From NCBI RefSeq assembly GCF_000005505.3, contig NC_016131.3, positions 21,039,501 through 21,103,500 of the forward strand: a DNA stretch of 64,000 nt, given 5' to 3'. The notes beneath the pieces were generated by a model. That model made no database searches and was not told the origin of the DNA. It worked only from the letters and a program-made list of their open reading frames with translations. Made by a program: the position numbers and the translations under genes. Every line of letters begins with the position of its first letter. The first letter of the stretch is position 1. This stretch comes from Brachypodium distachyon (lineage: Eukaryota; Streptophyta; Magnoliopsida; Poales; Poaceae). Shown one piece after another: positions 33,436 through 45,312 of the stretch.

Positions 33436-34905
33436 ACAGCCAAACAAGAAATTCCTGTAGCATTTCCGACACCTTCATTCATCTAGCTTCACGGCAACGA
33501 TTTTTGTTTAGCAATCTGCCCCCGCCACCAATCTTCGAATCACTAGAGCCCAGCCTTGCGAACGCTGGAAGATCTCAGCTCTGATTCGCCACAACCGCCG
33601 CGAGCATCTGAGTAGCGCCTCCCGGGCATCGGTTTTCCGTGACGGTGCGGTTAACATGTGTACCACAAATTTCAGAAACAATGTCACAAAAATGACAAGG
33701 TATTTTTGCCAGGTAGACATTTACATGTGTGTCACAAATTTCAAAAACAGTGTCAAAACCACTGCTGAAAGTTTTTAGTTATTTTGAGAAGTTTTGTCTC
33801 AAGTTAGCGTCAATTCTGGTTCCGTGAAACCCCAGTCATAAGATCTCAGTTTTCTTTATAGATTAGATCAGCTCTCTTCATAGCTCCGTGGTCCTTCGGG
33901 TTTTTCGAAATGAAAATCGGGTTGGCTAAAGTGCTTTTACTACGTACCTCACTGCCTACGTACACTGCTTACATCATACTACAAGGAAAAAACTTATTAT
34001 AGTCCACGGCAGTAGCTACTTCCACGGTGATGAGACGAATGCCAAGAAAACAAACCACGGTGAGGTGCATTTGTGGGACTGTGAATTACGTGTGTGGAAG
34101 AAAAGGTCTTTGAACTTTGGACATGGCAATAAAAGGTGGTCTCGTGCATCTTTCTGTAAAGAGAAAGAGAAGCTCACAAAGCTGACGCTGCATCTGTGAA
34201 CGGAATCCTTCTGCATCAAACTCGGAAAGCTACGACAACCACCATTGGGATCCTCCCGACCTTGTCACAGAGCTATCGCGCGCTGGTCAATAACTGGTAC
34301 TAGTGCTCATTTCCATTACACGTAGAAAACGGTAATACTTTCACATAGAAGACCATGCATGAAGCTATGACACTTCCACAATGGATGCAGCATGTTCAGT
34401 GCAGCAGAGAAGTTTGGAAAATATCTGTCCTGAGCAATTAATCACTTCACTAATCAAAGATCAAGAGCGCCTTAATATGCTACTTCTCATATTTAATCAA
34501 AATAAGAATCACATCTCAGCTAAAAGGCATGAACCTGAACATATGCTTAGCATCCACGTGATTCAACATTCACAAAATTAATGAGCATGGACCCCGGCCG
34601 GCATGCTTTGCATCCACTTTAATTCAACATTCACAAAATGAAGTCCCGAAACATTAAGAATTTCACAATGGCGCACGTGATCATTAATTAATTCATCTGA
34701 ATAAAATGAATCAGAATCAAGGGGATAAGGAAGCTTCTGTGCTGTGCAGCTTTTCCCTAAACAAGCTCAACTTACACAGGCTTTATCCTAGAAATTGCCA
34801 TGCCGCTGATCCAAGCCGCACAGTTTATTCATCTGTGGCCCGCGCACTACCCATTTTCCTTTATCAACGCTAACTGCACGGATTAGGGTGCAACTTTTGC
34901 TCTTA
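33436..34905. other. Intergenic spacer
   Basis: No gene is recognised. A short dispersed repeat (ACATGTGTACCACAAATTTCA-like) occurs twice near 33653 and 33722. The remainder looks like single-copy spacer. Confidence 0.45.
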
Positions 34906-35245
34906 GGGTCCGTTTGGAACCTAGGTTAGAACCGTTCTAGCCTTGCCGGGTTAGGTTTGTTGTTTGGTTGTAAACAAATTAACTGGTTTTTGAAGGCAAG
35001 TTAGCTAGCCTGGGCTAGAAAACTCTAGTTGCAGCGGGATAGCTGATTCGGCTCACCTCCGACGGCAAACCATGTCCGCAAAAATCTCCTACTCCCGAAC
35101 AGTTATCCCGTGTGAGTAGCAGCTAATTCTTGCCATCAAAAACATTAAAGCAAATAAGTAGTCAAGACAAATCTGGCCTAGCCGGAGTTAACTAGCTGGG
35201 CTATTGCTCAGCTAGCCCAGCTGAGTAATGAAACCAAACGGACCT
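34906..35245. mobile_element. Tourist/Harbinger-like MITE
   Basis: GGGTCCGTTTGG at the left and CCAAACGGACCT at the right are inverted repeats flanked by TTA (34903-34905, 35246-35248). The 340-bp interior has paired GCTAGCC-rich arms and no coding capacity. It lies about 400 bp upstream of the second transporter gene. Confidence 0.85.
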
Positions 35246-35542
35246 TTAAAAACCTCTTCCTGATGCCTCAAAAAGCCTTATCCTGCCTTTGCAACCTGAG
35301 GCCCTTGCACATAATTAAACTTTGATCTCCAATCCATGCTTTCCCCTAAATCATGCGCATAATTAAACTTGATCGCTACCTGAAATTGTTGCCTTCCAGC
35401 TGCACGCGGGAACATGCCGAGAACATTCATTCATTCATGCATGCATGCATGCTTTTCCCCTTCCATGTCACTTCAGGCCTTCAGTCAAGTATCTTCAGTC
35501 TCGAGAGTTCACACAAAGTAAAGCGGCTCAGCCATCAACAAG

Positions 35543-35548
35543 TATATA
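35543..35548 (+). promoter_or_regulatory. Candidate TATA box, second WAT1-related gene
   Basis: TATATA lies 91 bases before the ATG at 35634. A start site some 30 bases downstream of this box would fall after the in-frame ATG at 35556, which favours 35634 as the translation start. Confidence 0.45.
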
Positions 35549-35633
35549 TTGAAGGATGGGAGCTCGGGGCAAGACAGACAGACAGATACAACAGTCGCAA
35601 CAGATCGATCCGGCTACTGCAAGTCTGCAAGAA

Positions 35634-37431
35634 ATGGGAAACAGCAAGGTGTACGCGACGATCGTGCTCATCAGGCTGATATACGCGGGCATGCACATCC
35701 TCACCAAGGCGGCCTTCGAAGAGGGCACCAACACCACGGTCTTCGTCTTCTACAGGCACGCCGTCGCCGCCATCTTCTTGGCGCCTTTCGCCGTCCTCGA
35801 GATCAGGAAGCGGCCGCCGCCACCGCTGTCGTTCAGGCTCTCTGCCAAGATCTTCGTCCATGCCTTCTATGGGTACGTGTCTGTCTGTTTGCATCTGGAT
35901 CACTGAAACTGCAAACTATGACTTGTTAGATTGCTAATGGTTTAGCTGTGTTCTGTTTCTCAGGATGGCTGGAACGATAAATCTGTATAGCATTGGCCTG
36001 AACTACGCTTCGGCCACCTCTTCATCGGCCATCTTTAACATCGTGCCGGTGGTTGCCTTCATCTTGGCAGTCATGTTCAGGTCAGTAATTCAATGCTAAA
36101 CAAACAGACAAACAAAAATGAGATCCGGTTCTTCTACCATGTTCTGTTTTAGTCTCAAGTAAATCACCGGCTTGATCAACAGGATGGAGACTCTGAAGTT
36201 GAAGAGCGTCCACGGCATATCCAAAGCCGTGGGGATCCTCCTCTGCATCGGAGGCGTGGTGGCGCTGGCGCTGTACCAAGGCCCGCAGCTCAAGTCCTTG
36301 AACCACCACCCGCTGCTGCTGAGCAGCGGCTCCGCCGTGCACGCGCATCCCAAGAAGAACTGGGCGCTGGGGATCTTCCTCATGACCACATCCGTCGTGA
36401 TATGGGCTCTGTGGACAGTGCAGCAGGTAACCAACAAGCGTGTCTGTATTATGCCGCTCTGCTTCGTGCCCAAGTGTGTCTGAATGAATTGAAACTCTGA
36501 ACTTACACAAGCAGTAAGCAAACAATCCAGCATTGTGTTCTTCCTTTCTTCTAGGGGCCCCTGTTGCTGGAGTACCCGTCCAAGCTCCTCAACACCACGC
36601 TCCAGTGCACCTTCGCGAGCGTCCAGTCGTTCTTCATCGCCCTCGCCATGGAGAGGGACTTCTCTCGGTGGAAGCTCGCCGGCGGCGTGAGCCTCTTCTC
36701 GGTGCTCTTCACCGTAAGGAAAAATATGATTTTCATTTAAATATTGTATGCTGCCGTGCCGAACGCCCACTCAAAATCTGGTCGTGTTTCAGGGCATCGT
36801 CGTGGCGGCGATCTCGTACTACCTGCAGATCTGGGTGATCGAGAAGAAAGGCCCTGTGTTCCTGTCCATGTCGATGCCGCTGAGCCTCGTCTTCACCATG
36901 GTGATCGCCTCCTTCCTCCTCGGGGAAGACGTCAGCCTAGGAAGGTACTGATCCCAATCCAATCCAATCCAACACACTGGATTACACTACTGCCCGCACT
37001 GGGCCAGTAGACAATCACTTGATTAATCACATCATTAGTTTATTCAAGCACTCGTCCGATTCCTTCTTTTTCACTTGTGAGGAGCGGCGGCGTCGCAAAG
37101 TAATTAAGCGTCGGTGTCACTAGCTCACACCCGAGACCCAACAGAACAGATATCACTTCGCTGTCCCAGATGCGTCGTTGCACTTGCACGCACGTCTAAA
37201 TCTAATCTTGGCCCCTGTCATGTCGTTGCGTTTGGGTGCAGCATTATCGGTGGCGCGCTGCTGGTCGCCGGTCTCTATGCCGTGCTGTGGGGCAAGGGCA
37301 GGGAAGAGCGAGGCGTGGTGGGGATGGACGGCATCGGCGTCACTCTGCCGCAAATCGACCAGCAAGGAAATAGGAGAGCGGAGGAGGAAACAAAGGAGAG
37401 GGAGACGGCCGACGCGATGGCCAAGGTTTGA
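35634..37431 (+). CDS. WAT1-related protein (nodulin MtN21/EamA-like transporter), paralogue 2
   Basis: Six exons: 35634-35872, 35964-36080, 36183-36426, 36555-36713, 36793-36944 and 37242-37431. All introns are GT-AG and the phases agree, giving 366 residues, the same length as the gene at 9803-11747. The start was chosen at MGNSKVYATIVLIRL, which matches the family N-terminus. An ATG 26 codons upstream (35556) is in frame but unlikely. Motifs include FVFYRHAVAAIFLAPFAVL, LNYASATSSSAIFNIVPVVA, MSMPLSLVF and GLYAVLWGKG. A ten-helix membrane transporter of small metabolites is expected. The first exon equals exons 1 and 2 of the other copy. The hydrophilic tail differs from that of the paralogue. 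Substrate unknown. Confidence 0.93.
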
Positions 37432-39039
37432 CGCGTTGGGCGAGGACGATCTCTAGTGGATCTCGAACTTCCTTCTGATCTGTGCTGTACAGTACGACTG
37501 TGGGCTGTACGAGTGGTGCGCGCGAGTCGTGTGTTCCATGCTCGTGTTTTAGGCCATTTGGCGCTAAAAAGCCCAGGGCTGTCATGTCGTGACAAAAGAA
37601 TGGCTGTTCTTCGGAGTTCAGTATCGATGTATCAATGTATCATGTACGCGCGTCAAATTTCAGTCTATCAACCATCCATTGGCTGATTGGCCTGTAGACT
37701 TTTCAGATTGTTTTTAGACTATGTTCCACACGAAATTTCTGCTGTTTTGGGGGGAAAAAAATACTATGCGACCTGGGTCGCTCCATGGACCCAATCGATC
37801 CGGAGACACGTGCACAACTAAGCAAAAGAAAGTTAACTTGAAGATTCCACCGTGTGTGTTGACCTGCAGTTGCACACGCCCCCGGCAGCGAGAGTTGTTC
37901 GACTTCGGACGTCTGGTTGTGATCATGGTTGTGGATTCGGCTGCTCTGGTAGATCAGCTTTCGGTTGGCGTTTCTGTGCCAAGATGTTGCTTTTAGGCTG
38001 ACGGCTGTTGAAACAGGATGGATTCAAATAGATTCAACAACGGTGCATCTGCAGATGTAGAGAAGCCGACAGTGCTTGCTAGCCATGTCTTTCTATCCGA
38101 TACACTTAGCACTATCATGCAAGTCATGTTGTTTCATTTTCTATTTCTTTTTTTTAAATCAACCCCCTTTCGGTTATCATTTCCTATTTGCTCTACCTCC
38201 TCCGAGAAGCGTCAAGTCATTGAACAACTTATATAAGTTGTGGATGTGATGTCGCTGGCAGTTGAATTTGCTACTTCTGATCTAACTCCCCCCCCCCCCC
38301 CCCCCGAGTCTTAAGGTCTCAAACATCACAATTTCAAACATTTGCCATTTTCCAGTATTTTTCTTCTTCTTAGTATTTGATTTATATAATTGATATCTTA
38401 ATTGGTTCATGGATTTAAAATATGACAATTATGCACATATGAAGATTTTTTTTTAATTTGCTTTGATTATATATTCTTGGTTTGCAGTGATATACTTATA
38501 TGGCCCAGAGGCCGTGTATCGCCGTCCAATACAGAATTACGCTCGGCCATGGGCCTATGGCCCTATATGTGTTTTGTCCGTATCTGGCAAGTTATTTTCC
38601 AAAAATATTCAACAATAAGACTCATGGAATCGATCAAATTAGTTTTCCTCAATACTCATCACCTAGTGTTGAGTGCCAGCCGCAGCCTCTGTGATTCTAG
38701 CGTTAATGATGCCGGTGTTTTTTTCGCCACCGGCGACTCCCGGCTAGATCCCAGCCTTCTCTCGCAGTCCGGCGGATGTTGCCTGTCAGTTGTCGTCCGC
38801 CTGGCGTCTCTTCCGGTCCTCTCCTCGCAAGCCGGCGCCACCATATATCATGCTAGCCAGAAGTGTAATTACATATGTGAAATTTATACGTTTTGATTGC
38901 TGAATTTTCTCTTGACACTGCCTGTGAGTTTTTTGTTATTTTTGACACGGCCAGACTTTTCGTAATAACCAAACAGCCAACCTCACTTGGGAAGAATTTG
39001 CCAGAGACAATGATGTGGTTCCAAGTCTTCCTTTTTTCT
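37432..39039. other. Intergenic spacer with poly-C run
   Basis: This holds the 3' flank of the transporter gene and AT-rich spacer. A run of about 20 C residues lies at about 38288-38306. No gene is recognised. Confidence 0.5.
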
Positions 39040-39104
39040 TCCGAAAGCCAGACTCTTTTTCCTGTTGCAATCTTTTAATATTTCCTCTTGTTCTTTTTTG
39101 AAGC

Positions 39105-39851
39105 AAATACACCCATCGTCCAATTACTTGAGAGGTGCGAGCAAAATCAGTCCAACTATTTGAAAAATATGGTGGACTAGTCCTAAAATTTGCGGGAGCA
39201 AAAATGTCCAAAATAGTCTGAATAGAGACGTGACATCATCTTGGACGTCCGTCTTGCCATTGTGTGATTTAGCAAAAAGACCCCCCCCCCATATGGAAGA
39301 TATGACACACAGGGCCACACACAGACAGAGAGACTTCTTTTCAATTTTACGAAAAGCCCGTGACCATTCGTCTTCCACGAAACGAAACTGGTTTGTCTCC
39401 CCCCTCTCTTGTTGGCACCTCGAAGACGCCACGGCGATCAGGGCACATCGGCGGCAAAGATGCCGCCGGAGCCGCACCTCCATAGATTGGACGACCGTTC
39501 CGTTTCCACGATGGGTCGCCGCAGTATGGTAAGCTCGCCCGCTGCTTCGCTTTTGGTTGGTTTCATTAAACGCGATGTTCTAGGGTTAGAGATTTGGGGA
39601 TTTTGGGCGGCCGCGGGGTTAGAAGTGAGGGGAAAACGTAAGAAAAAGAAAATGTGATTGAAAAACAAGGATTTCTAAACACCGCAGGGGTTATTTGCAA
39701 AAAAAAAAGGTTTCAGGTGGCTAATCAGCCCACGTGTCATCTCCTTATTGGCTAGGAGCTCTAATCAGTTTTAGAACTAGTACACTCCATTTTGCAAGTA
39801 GTTGGACTAATTTTCTCGCATCTCTCAAGTAGTTGGACCACGAGTGTATTT
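39105..39851. mobile_element. Long-TIR element, possible Pack-MULE
   Basis: Inverted repeats of about 87 bp start AAATACACCCATCGTCCAAT on the left and end in the matching inverse at 39851 (TACTTGAGAG and CTCTCAAGTA can both be seen). The interior (39400-39660) is GC-rich with an exon-like stretch followed by GTAAGC, but no family is recognised. Just outside lies a diverged 50-bp direct repeat (39040-39090 and 39875-39924, TCCGAAAGCCAG...TTAATATTTCCTC). No clean target duplication was found, so assignment to MULE is tentative. Confidence 0.6.
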
Positions 39852-40014
39852 ACCTCTTCATTTTGCTGATCAGATCCGAAAGCCAGCCAACTTTTCCTGT
39901 TGCTATATTTTAATATTTCCTCGGTGGCTACTTTTTTGTCTGGCACTCTCTGTTTTTTCTAAATACTTTCTCCGTTACATATACAACTTTGTGAAGAATA
40001 TACGTTTTAATATA

Positions 40015-40128
40015 CTCTCTCTGTCCCATATTAACTGACTCAAATTTGTCTAAATATGGACGTATCTATATACTAAAATACATTTATATACATGTAATAT
40101 TTCGCCACTTAATATTGGACGGAGGGAG
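40015..40128. mobile_element. Stowaway MITE
   Basis: CTCTCTCTGTCCCATATTAA pairs with CTTAATATTGGACGGAGGGAG, between TA dinucleotides (40013-40014, 40129-40130). Confidence 0.85.
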
Positions 40129-40520
40129 TATATGTTCGCTCATTTTAGAAATAAGAATTATGAAACGAAACAATTATTGTAATACGTACTCTGGTGGAAA
40201 TTGATTTGAAATCCTTGTAGTCCGTTGTTTTTTCAAATCTGCATAACCAAACCAGATTCTTTTTTCACCTACCAAAGCAATTAAGCAATTAAGAAAGGAA
40301 AGGAATTAAGGAGGAGTAATCACCGGCCCCGGCATGCAACGCATCGCGCGATGCCATTTAAGCAGAACGGCCCGCGAATTGATTGGAGGTAAGAGGAGGA
40401 GCGTAGCGCCGAGATTTATTCGAAGCAGAGTGCGGTGTTATTTTTTTCGGTAAACAACCAAGAGTAAATCTCGCAAGTAATGGAGTTGCCGTTTCTACAA
40501 AAAGCATGATTAGTTGCCTA

Positions 40521-40734
40521 GGCCTTGTTTGTTTGGGTTCTATTTCAGTTTTTGTGCTTCTAGCTCTCTAAAAATTATTTTTTCCGTTTACACATGAGAA
40601 GCACATTGGTGCTTCTTCCCGAAGCTGCAGTAAGCACCTTCGGACGCGCTTCTCTTCATGTATACACGGAAGAAGTGTTTTTTAGAGAGCTAGAAGCATG
40701 AAAAGCTGAAGCTGAAACCCAAACAAATAGGGCC
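40521..40734. mobile_element. Tourist-like foldback MITE
   Basis: GGCCTTGTTTGTTTGGGTT at the left and AACCCAAACAAATAGGGCC at the right continue into arms that pair over about 55 bp (GCTTCTAGCTCTCTAAAAA and its inverse). The flanking triplets CTA and TTA fit a slightly decayed 3-bp target. Confidence 0.82.
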
Positions 40735-40810
40735 TTAGTCTGCTTACCTTAAGTTTTTGACATGTCATCTGCAGCTAATATGCATACTATTTGGTTATTA
40801 CAAGAATATA

Positions 40811-40893
40811 CTTTCTTCGTTGCATATCAAGTGTCGAAATATTACATGTTTCATATTTGTAAATTTGAGTCACTTAATATTTGACGGAGAGAA
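40811..40893. mobile_element. Short Stowaway-like MITE
   Basis: CTTTCTTCGTTGCATATCAA at the left and TTAATATTTGACGGAGAG at the right are imperfect inverted repeats between TA dinucleotides. The region 40894-42720 is AT-rich spacer, with a self-complementary TAGCGTGCTAT / ATAGCATGCTATAG stretch at 42160-42240 common in grass repeats. Confidence 0.6.
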
Positions 40894-42722
40894 TACTACT
40901 TTACTAATACTAAGGCCTGTCCCAATACACGGTGTTAGCACAATATTTTAGGTGGTGATAATTCATAAGAGACCAAGTTCACAATGCGTCTCTTAGTAAA
41001 AAAATACATTAATTAATTTAGGAGGAATGCTTACATGTGATTCAGAGAATTATTATTTTTGACCATATCTACACGCAAGTGTGATATCTCTAGTAAGAGA
41101 CAACATCACTTTTTTTCATTAATTAGTATGTCATGTCAATAAAGTATCTAAGATATTGTTCCAAGATATCTCCATTGGGAGATGCCTAAGCCCACATTGC
41201 AGTTTGAGTGTCTAGGAGCAAGTGTTGCAGTTGTCCATTATAGTTTAACAACCCACTCATCTTCTCTTCTCTTTCCTCCAACTCAACAAAAAATTATATT
41301 TAAAATCTTATAATCTGTCTATATCACCGTATTATACTTGCTCACAAGATTAATAGGAGAGCCAGCTGGCTACCATGTCATCTATAACCAGTACAATAGC
41401 CAACATGTATAATATTATAGTTAGATATAAATACGTACTCGTACTTTATTAATAGTTGGCCCAGATCTCATTCTCACAAGGAGTGCGTGTTGAAGCCCGC
41501 CTTAGTAACAACCCACTTATTTCCTCTCTCCTCTTCTCTTTTCTCCTACTCAGCAAAAATATAGTATTTAAAAGCCATACCAGGCATTGCGAAATGCAAA
41601 ATTCTGAGAGGAGTCAAATGATCGGCCAGGCATTGTGAAATCCGAAAATCAGAAAGAACAACATTTCAAACCGGAATCAGAAGTAGTAGTCCGATGGGAT
41701 TCTAAACAGTACAACACACTTCGTAGGACTATGTATTCTTTGTTAAATAGTTAATAGAACTTGATTTGAAATCCCAACCATCTTTATCTTAGCATAATCT
41801 CCACCGTAGAATTTGTATTGCTTTAATAACATATTAGAGGTAATCTTAGCCATATGTACTCATTTATATACATGCTCGGAGTACCAAATACCACCCTAAG
41901 ACCAACCGCAGCAACAGGAAAATCCCGGCCATTTATCATACATGATTGTTTTTTTATCAATTTTAAATTCAATGTTTTTTGAAGATGATTATGTATTATT
42001 CAACCATAGTATAGTGGACACAATAATATCTCCTAATTTGGGGTTCATATGTACATTCGTGGCTGAAATTCTAGTAAATTTCCAAAAAAGGGGGATTTCC
42101 AAAACCTTGGATAAGCTTACCCCACAAAAGTTCTTAACAACAATAATATCATGGTTTTAAATAGCGTGCTATGACATTTAGCGCCAGTCTTCTCAAGATG
42201 CTATAGACGCTATAGCATGCTATAGTGCACGCTATTTCAAATAGTGTTTTGCAAAAAAATGAATCAAATATTGCCCAAAATTAAAGGTTTCAGTATAACA
42301 ATGTAATAGAAAATTCTCCAATAATTTACAAGACCAAATCCATGACATAAACAACGGTACGAGGCATAATTGAAGCACTGGAGGCGTCGTCGCTGGTCAC
42401 GAGCTAAAGGAAAGGCGACCGGGCTGGGTGTAACCGAACTGTGCCTTAGTGGGGGCGGAAAGGAGGAAACGCTGTTCAAGGCGGTATAATACAGGAAGTT
42501 AAAGCCGGAGCTGCCCGTGGCGAGGATCTTCTCCCGGTTGCGGCCAAAAGCCATGAAAGACGTCGAGCAGGACTCGAATGAACTAAAGTTGGCATTGGCA
42601 GGAGGTAGAGGGATATCCTCCATTGTTGGTTTAGCAGGAACTGGTGATCCGGTTGGGTGAAATAAGGTTGCCGGATTTATGCCCGTGTAGGCTGAAGGGG
42701 ACGATCCTGGGCTTGTTGACTA

Positions 42723-42851
42723 CTCCCTCCATCCAACAAAAGATGTCTCAAGTTTGTTAAAATTTGGATGTATCTAGATGTGATTTAGTGTATAGATGCA
42801 TTCTCTTCAAATTTAGTCAAAGTTAAGACATCCTTTGTTGGACAGAAGAAG
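42723..42851. mobile_element. Stowaway MITE
   Basis: CTCCCTCCATCCAACAAAAG pairs with CTTTGTTGGACAGAAGAAG between TA dinucleotides. The interior resembles the inner arm of the composite element at 962-1180. Confidence 0.85.
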
Positions 42852-43295
42852 TACCAGATTGAAGAACCAGCTGTTCATGGTTGCTCATTCCTCTCTAACT
42901 AGTGGATTTCCCGCGCGTTGTTTTGGATATAAAAGGACAGTTCATTTGATGATGCGCAATAAAATGAAACGTGATGAAGCAAAATAAATATTATACGACA
43001 TCATATTACATTAGAAACATCCTGATTTGGCAGTGAAAAAGATAGTATTAGGAGTCATAATATGATGGATGGAAGAGAAAACACAAATATGTTTTACAAT
43101 TTGTGATACACCTGAAACCTAGGGAGATAGATACCAATCATGACATTTTTTTTTCTGATACACACCTGATACATATGGTCCGAACTATTAGCCCTTATAA
43201 TCTCAAAGGACTCAATAATACACATAGCCAGAACTAAAAACCATTACTTTGAGTTGTACCTTCCCTACAAAATTTTGGCCAATGCATCTATATAT

Positions 43296-43401
43296 CTTCT
43301 TGGTTCTCAATAAAACAACAAATAGAAATCAGAATCAGCAAACCTAATCTTCTTGGTTCTCAATAAAACAACAAATAGAAATCAGAATCAGCAAACCTAA
43401 T
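43296..43401. repeat. Perfect 53-bp tandem duplication
   Basis: The unit CTTCTTGGTTCTCAATAAAA and onward repeats exactly twice (43296-43348 and 43349-43401). Absence of any difference suggests a recent event within the Helitron. Confidence 0.92.
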
Positions 43402-44261
43402 CAGGTGTGTATTTTTACAATGGCCAGATGACTCATTCATTCATCTAGCTAGTATACAATTTTCATGACAATAGGCACCAACTGACACTTCAGATGTACA
43501 GGAACTGAAACAATTAAAATTTTGTATTTGTTACTTACCTGGGTTGTTATTGGTACTCTTAAAAGAAATGGAGGTACACCTTCATATTTGAAATAAAAAT
43601 AACTTAGGGACCGGAGATAGTAGGTCAGGCTCTTCGTATCTTTAGTAGGTATGAAATGCGAGGAACTTGCACCAATATCTCTAGCATCTGATTTTCATAA
43701 TGTTGTCAGATTTTATCTAAGAAATTGTCAGTCTGCAGAAATGAAAAGAAATATTAAATAAAATAAGGATGAATCATAAATATTGGGGTCTATCAATCTT
43801 AACAGATAAAAAAATATAAATAAATAAATAACCGGAATCATGAGGAAATCAGCGTTGTATCTCACAAATCATCTGAATATTTTGGTTCATGACCACTCAA
43901 TCAAGACCACGTAAGGGTGGGCGGAGGAGAGAATTTCAAAAATTCATGCTTGCATTTGTCTTTTTTGTTCCTCTATGCATATAATGAATTTGGGTTTGAC
44001 ACATTTCAAGGTGGTAGACACACATCTTACGAACATACTCAATTTATTTTGAAATTTTTGAAAACTTTTTAGGGATGCTACCGTGTGTTGGTAGCACGGT
44101 AGCACCTAATTAAAGGGTTGGGAGCACCAGATATTCTCTCGCGGGCGGAGGGCAGAGCAGCAGAGGCTGCAACCTGCAAGATCTAGGTCCCGGTGAACTT
44201 GAGGTTGCGACAGTAATTGAGACAATTGGAAGGAAAGGGAATTAACATAAGAATATATTAC

Positions 44262-44321
44262 CTGCTCATAGGCAAATAAGTCCTCAACGTTGTCCAAATC
44301 AATGTAGGATCGGGAGGACAT
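44262..44321 (-). pseudogene. Possible captured first exon inside Helitron
   Basis: On the minus strand ATG opens a 20-codon stretch (MSSRSYIDLDNVEDLFAYEQ) that ends exactly at CAG followed by GTAATA, a good donor. A downstream CTTGCAG (near 44174) could be an acceptor. Helitrons often carry such gene pieces. The parent gene was not recognised, so this remains a guess. Confidence 0.35.
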
Positions 44322-45312
44322 CTACATGAAGCGGCGGGCTATGGGGGTTCCTGACGGCCTAATAACAGAGACGCCAGAGACGGTGCTAGCTGCAGACTGC
44401 AGTGTCGATCAGCCGTGCGCTCGTGCCAGGACTGTCCATGCATGATGATAGCCTCCATTTGACTGTTGCTATGGCGGATGAGCACGGAGCCGTGGTTCAA
44501 GTGAAGCAGGGTCCCTTCTCCAGCTCGCGGACCGTCCCTTCTCCATCTCATGGACCGCGGCGGCACGGCTCCGATGATGGCTGGCACGAGGGAGCCTGTG
44601 TGGCGAGTGTCCACGTCGACCTGCAGGCACATAAAAATCAAGCGCTTGGCTTCCCCATCCGGCTGCATGTTGCTGCTAATACCTTGGCGTCTTGGCCCAT
44701 GGGTGCGATACTTGAGTTGTTAAGCATCTATAAGTTCGATAACGGTGAAGAAGAGGAAGGGATGGGTCGCCAGGGCGGCTCCGACTCAACTCACGGCATT
44801 TAGTCTACGCAGAAGACAAAGAGTTTAGATAATTTTTACGGGGAAGACAAAAAGTAAACGGGCATGCTGGGAGAGGGCAGGCGGCACAAGTCGACTGAGG
44901 GGCGCAGGGGCACGGAGTGGCCAACGGGTTAGAAACGGACATGCATAGCTTGGGAGGGCAGGGCGGCGGGCAGGGGAGCGGCACACAGCGGCACAGGGAG
45001 GCAAAGGTCGAGCGCAGGGGAAACGGGAGCATGTGTAGGAAGGCGAAGCAGCGCAGCATCGATCAGGATTTTTTTTTCCTGCCGTAAATGCCACATCGTG
45101 GTGGAGTCCGTTCCCCCCCCCCCCCCCTTGTGCTGGGCTGCGAAAGGCCAGGTGAAGCCCATACGACGTTGCTGCAAGGGAACGGAATGCGTGCGGAAAC
45201 GGAAAGCGTGTGCACAAACGATGCGATGGCCGATGTGATGACGTGAATAAGCTGCATGTGCTTGCTAAAATTAACTGCACTTAGTGGATTTCAACTTTAT
45301 AGAGTTTATAGA

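Larger units (their letters stand above)
42899..45312 (-). mobile_element. Non-autonomous Helitron, 2.4 kb
   Basis: Read on the minus strand, the 5' end is TCTATAAACTCTATAAAGTT, nearly the same as the Helitron at 53103. The 3' end is ACAACGCGCGGG followed by AAATCCA and CTAG, then T. The outside bases are A (42898) and T (45313), the expected AT target with no duplication. No Rep/helicase is present. The interior holds a tandem repeat (43296-43401), a plausible captured first exon (44262-44321), GC-rich exon-like DNA at 44400-45180, and a C-run at about 45112-45127. Confidence 0.8.

Noticed and set aside
35556..35633. Upstream in-frame ATG for the second WAT1-related gene
   Set aside because: Adds 26 residues absent from the family and lies at or before the transcription start expected from the TATATA at 35543.
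38288..38306. Poly-C run (also at about 45112-45127)
   Set aside because: Simple homopolymer; no structural or regulatory meaning can be supported, and the length may be a sequencing artefact.
42264..42623. 119-residue minus-strand ORF starting MEDIPLPPANANFSSF
   Set aside because: The first third looks gene-like, but the rest does not, no family was recognised and no promoter or splice pattern is convincing. It could be a decayed gene fragment.
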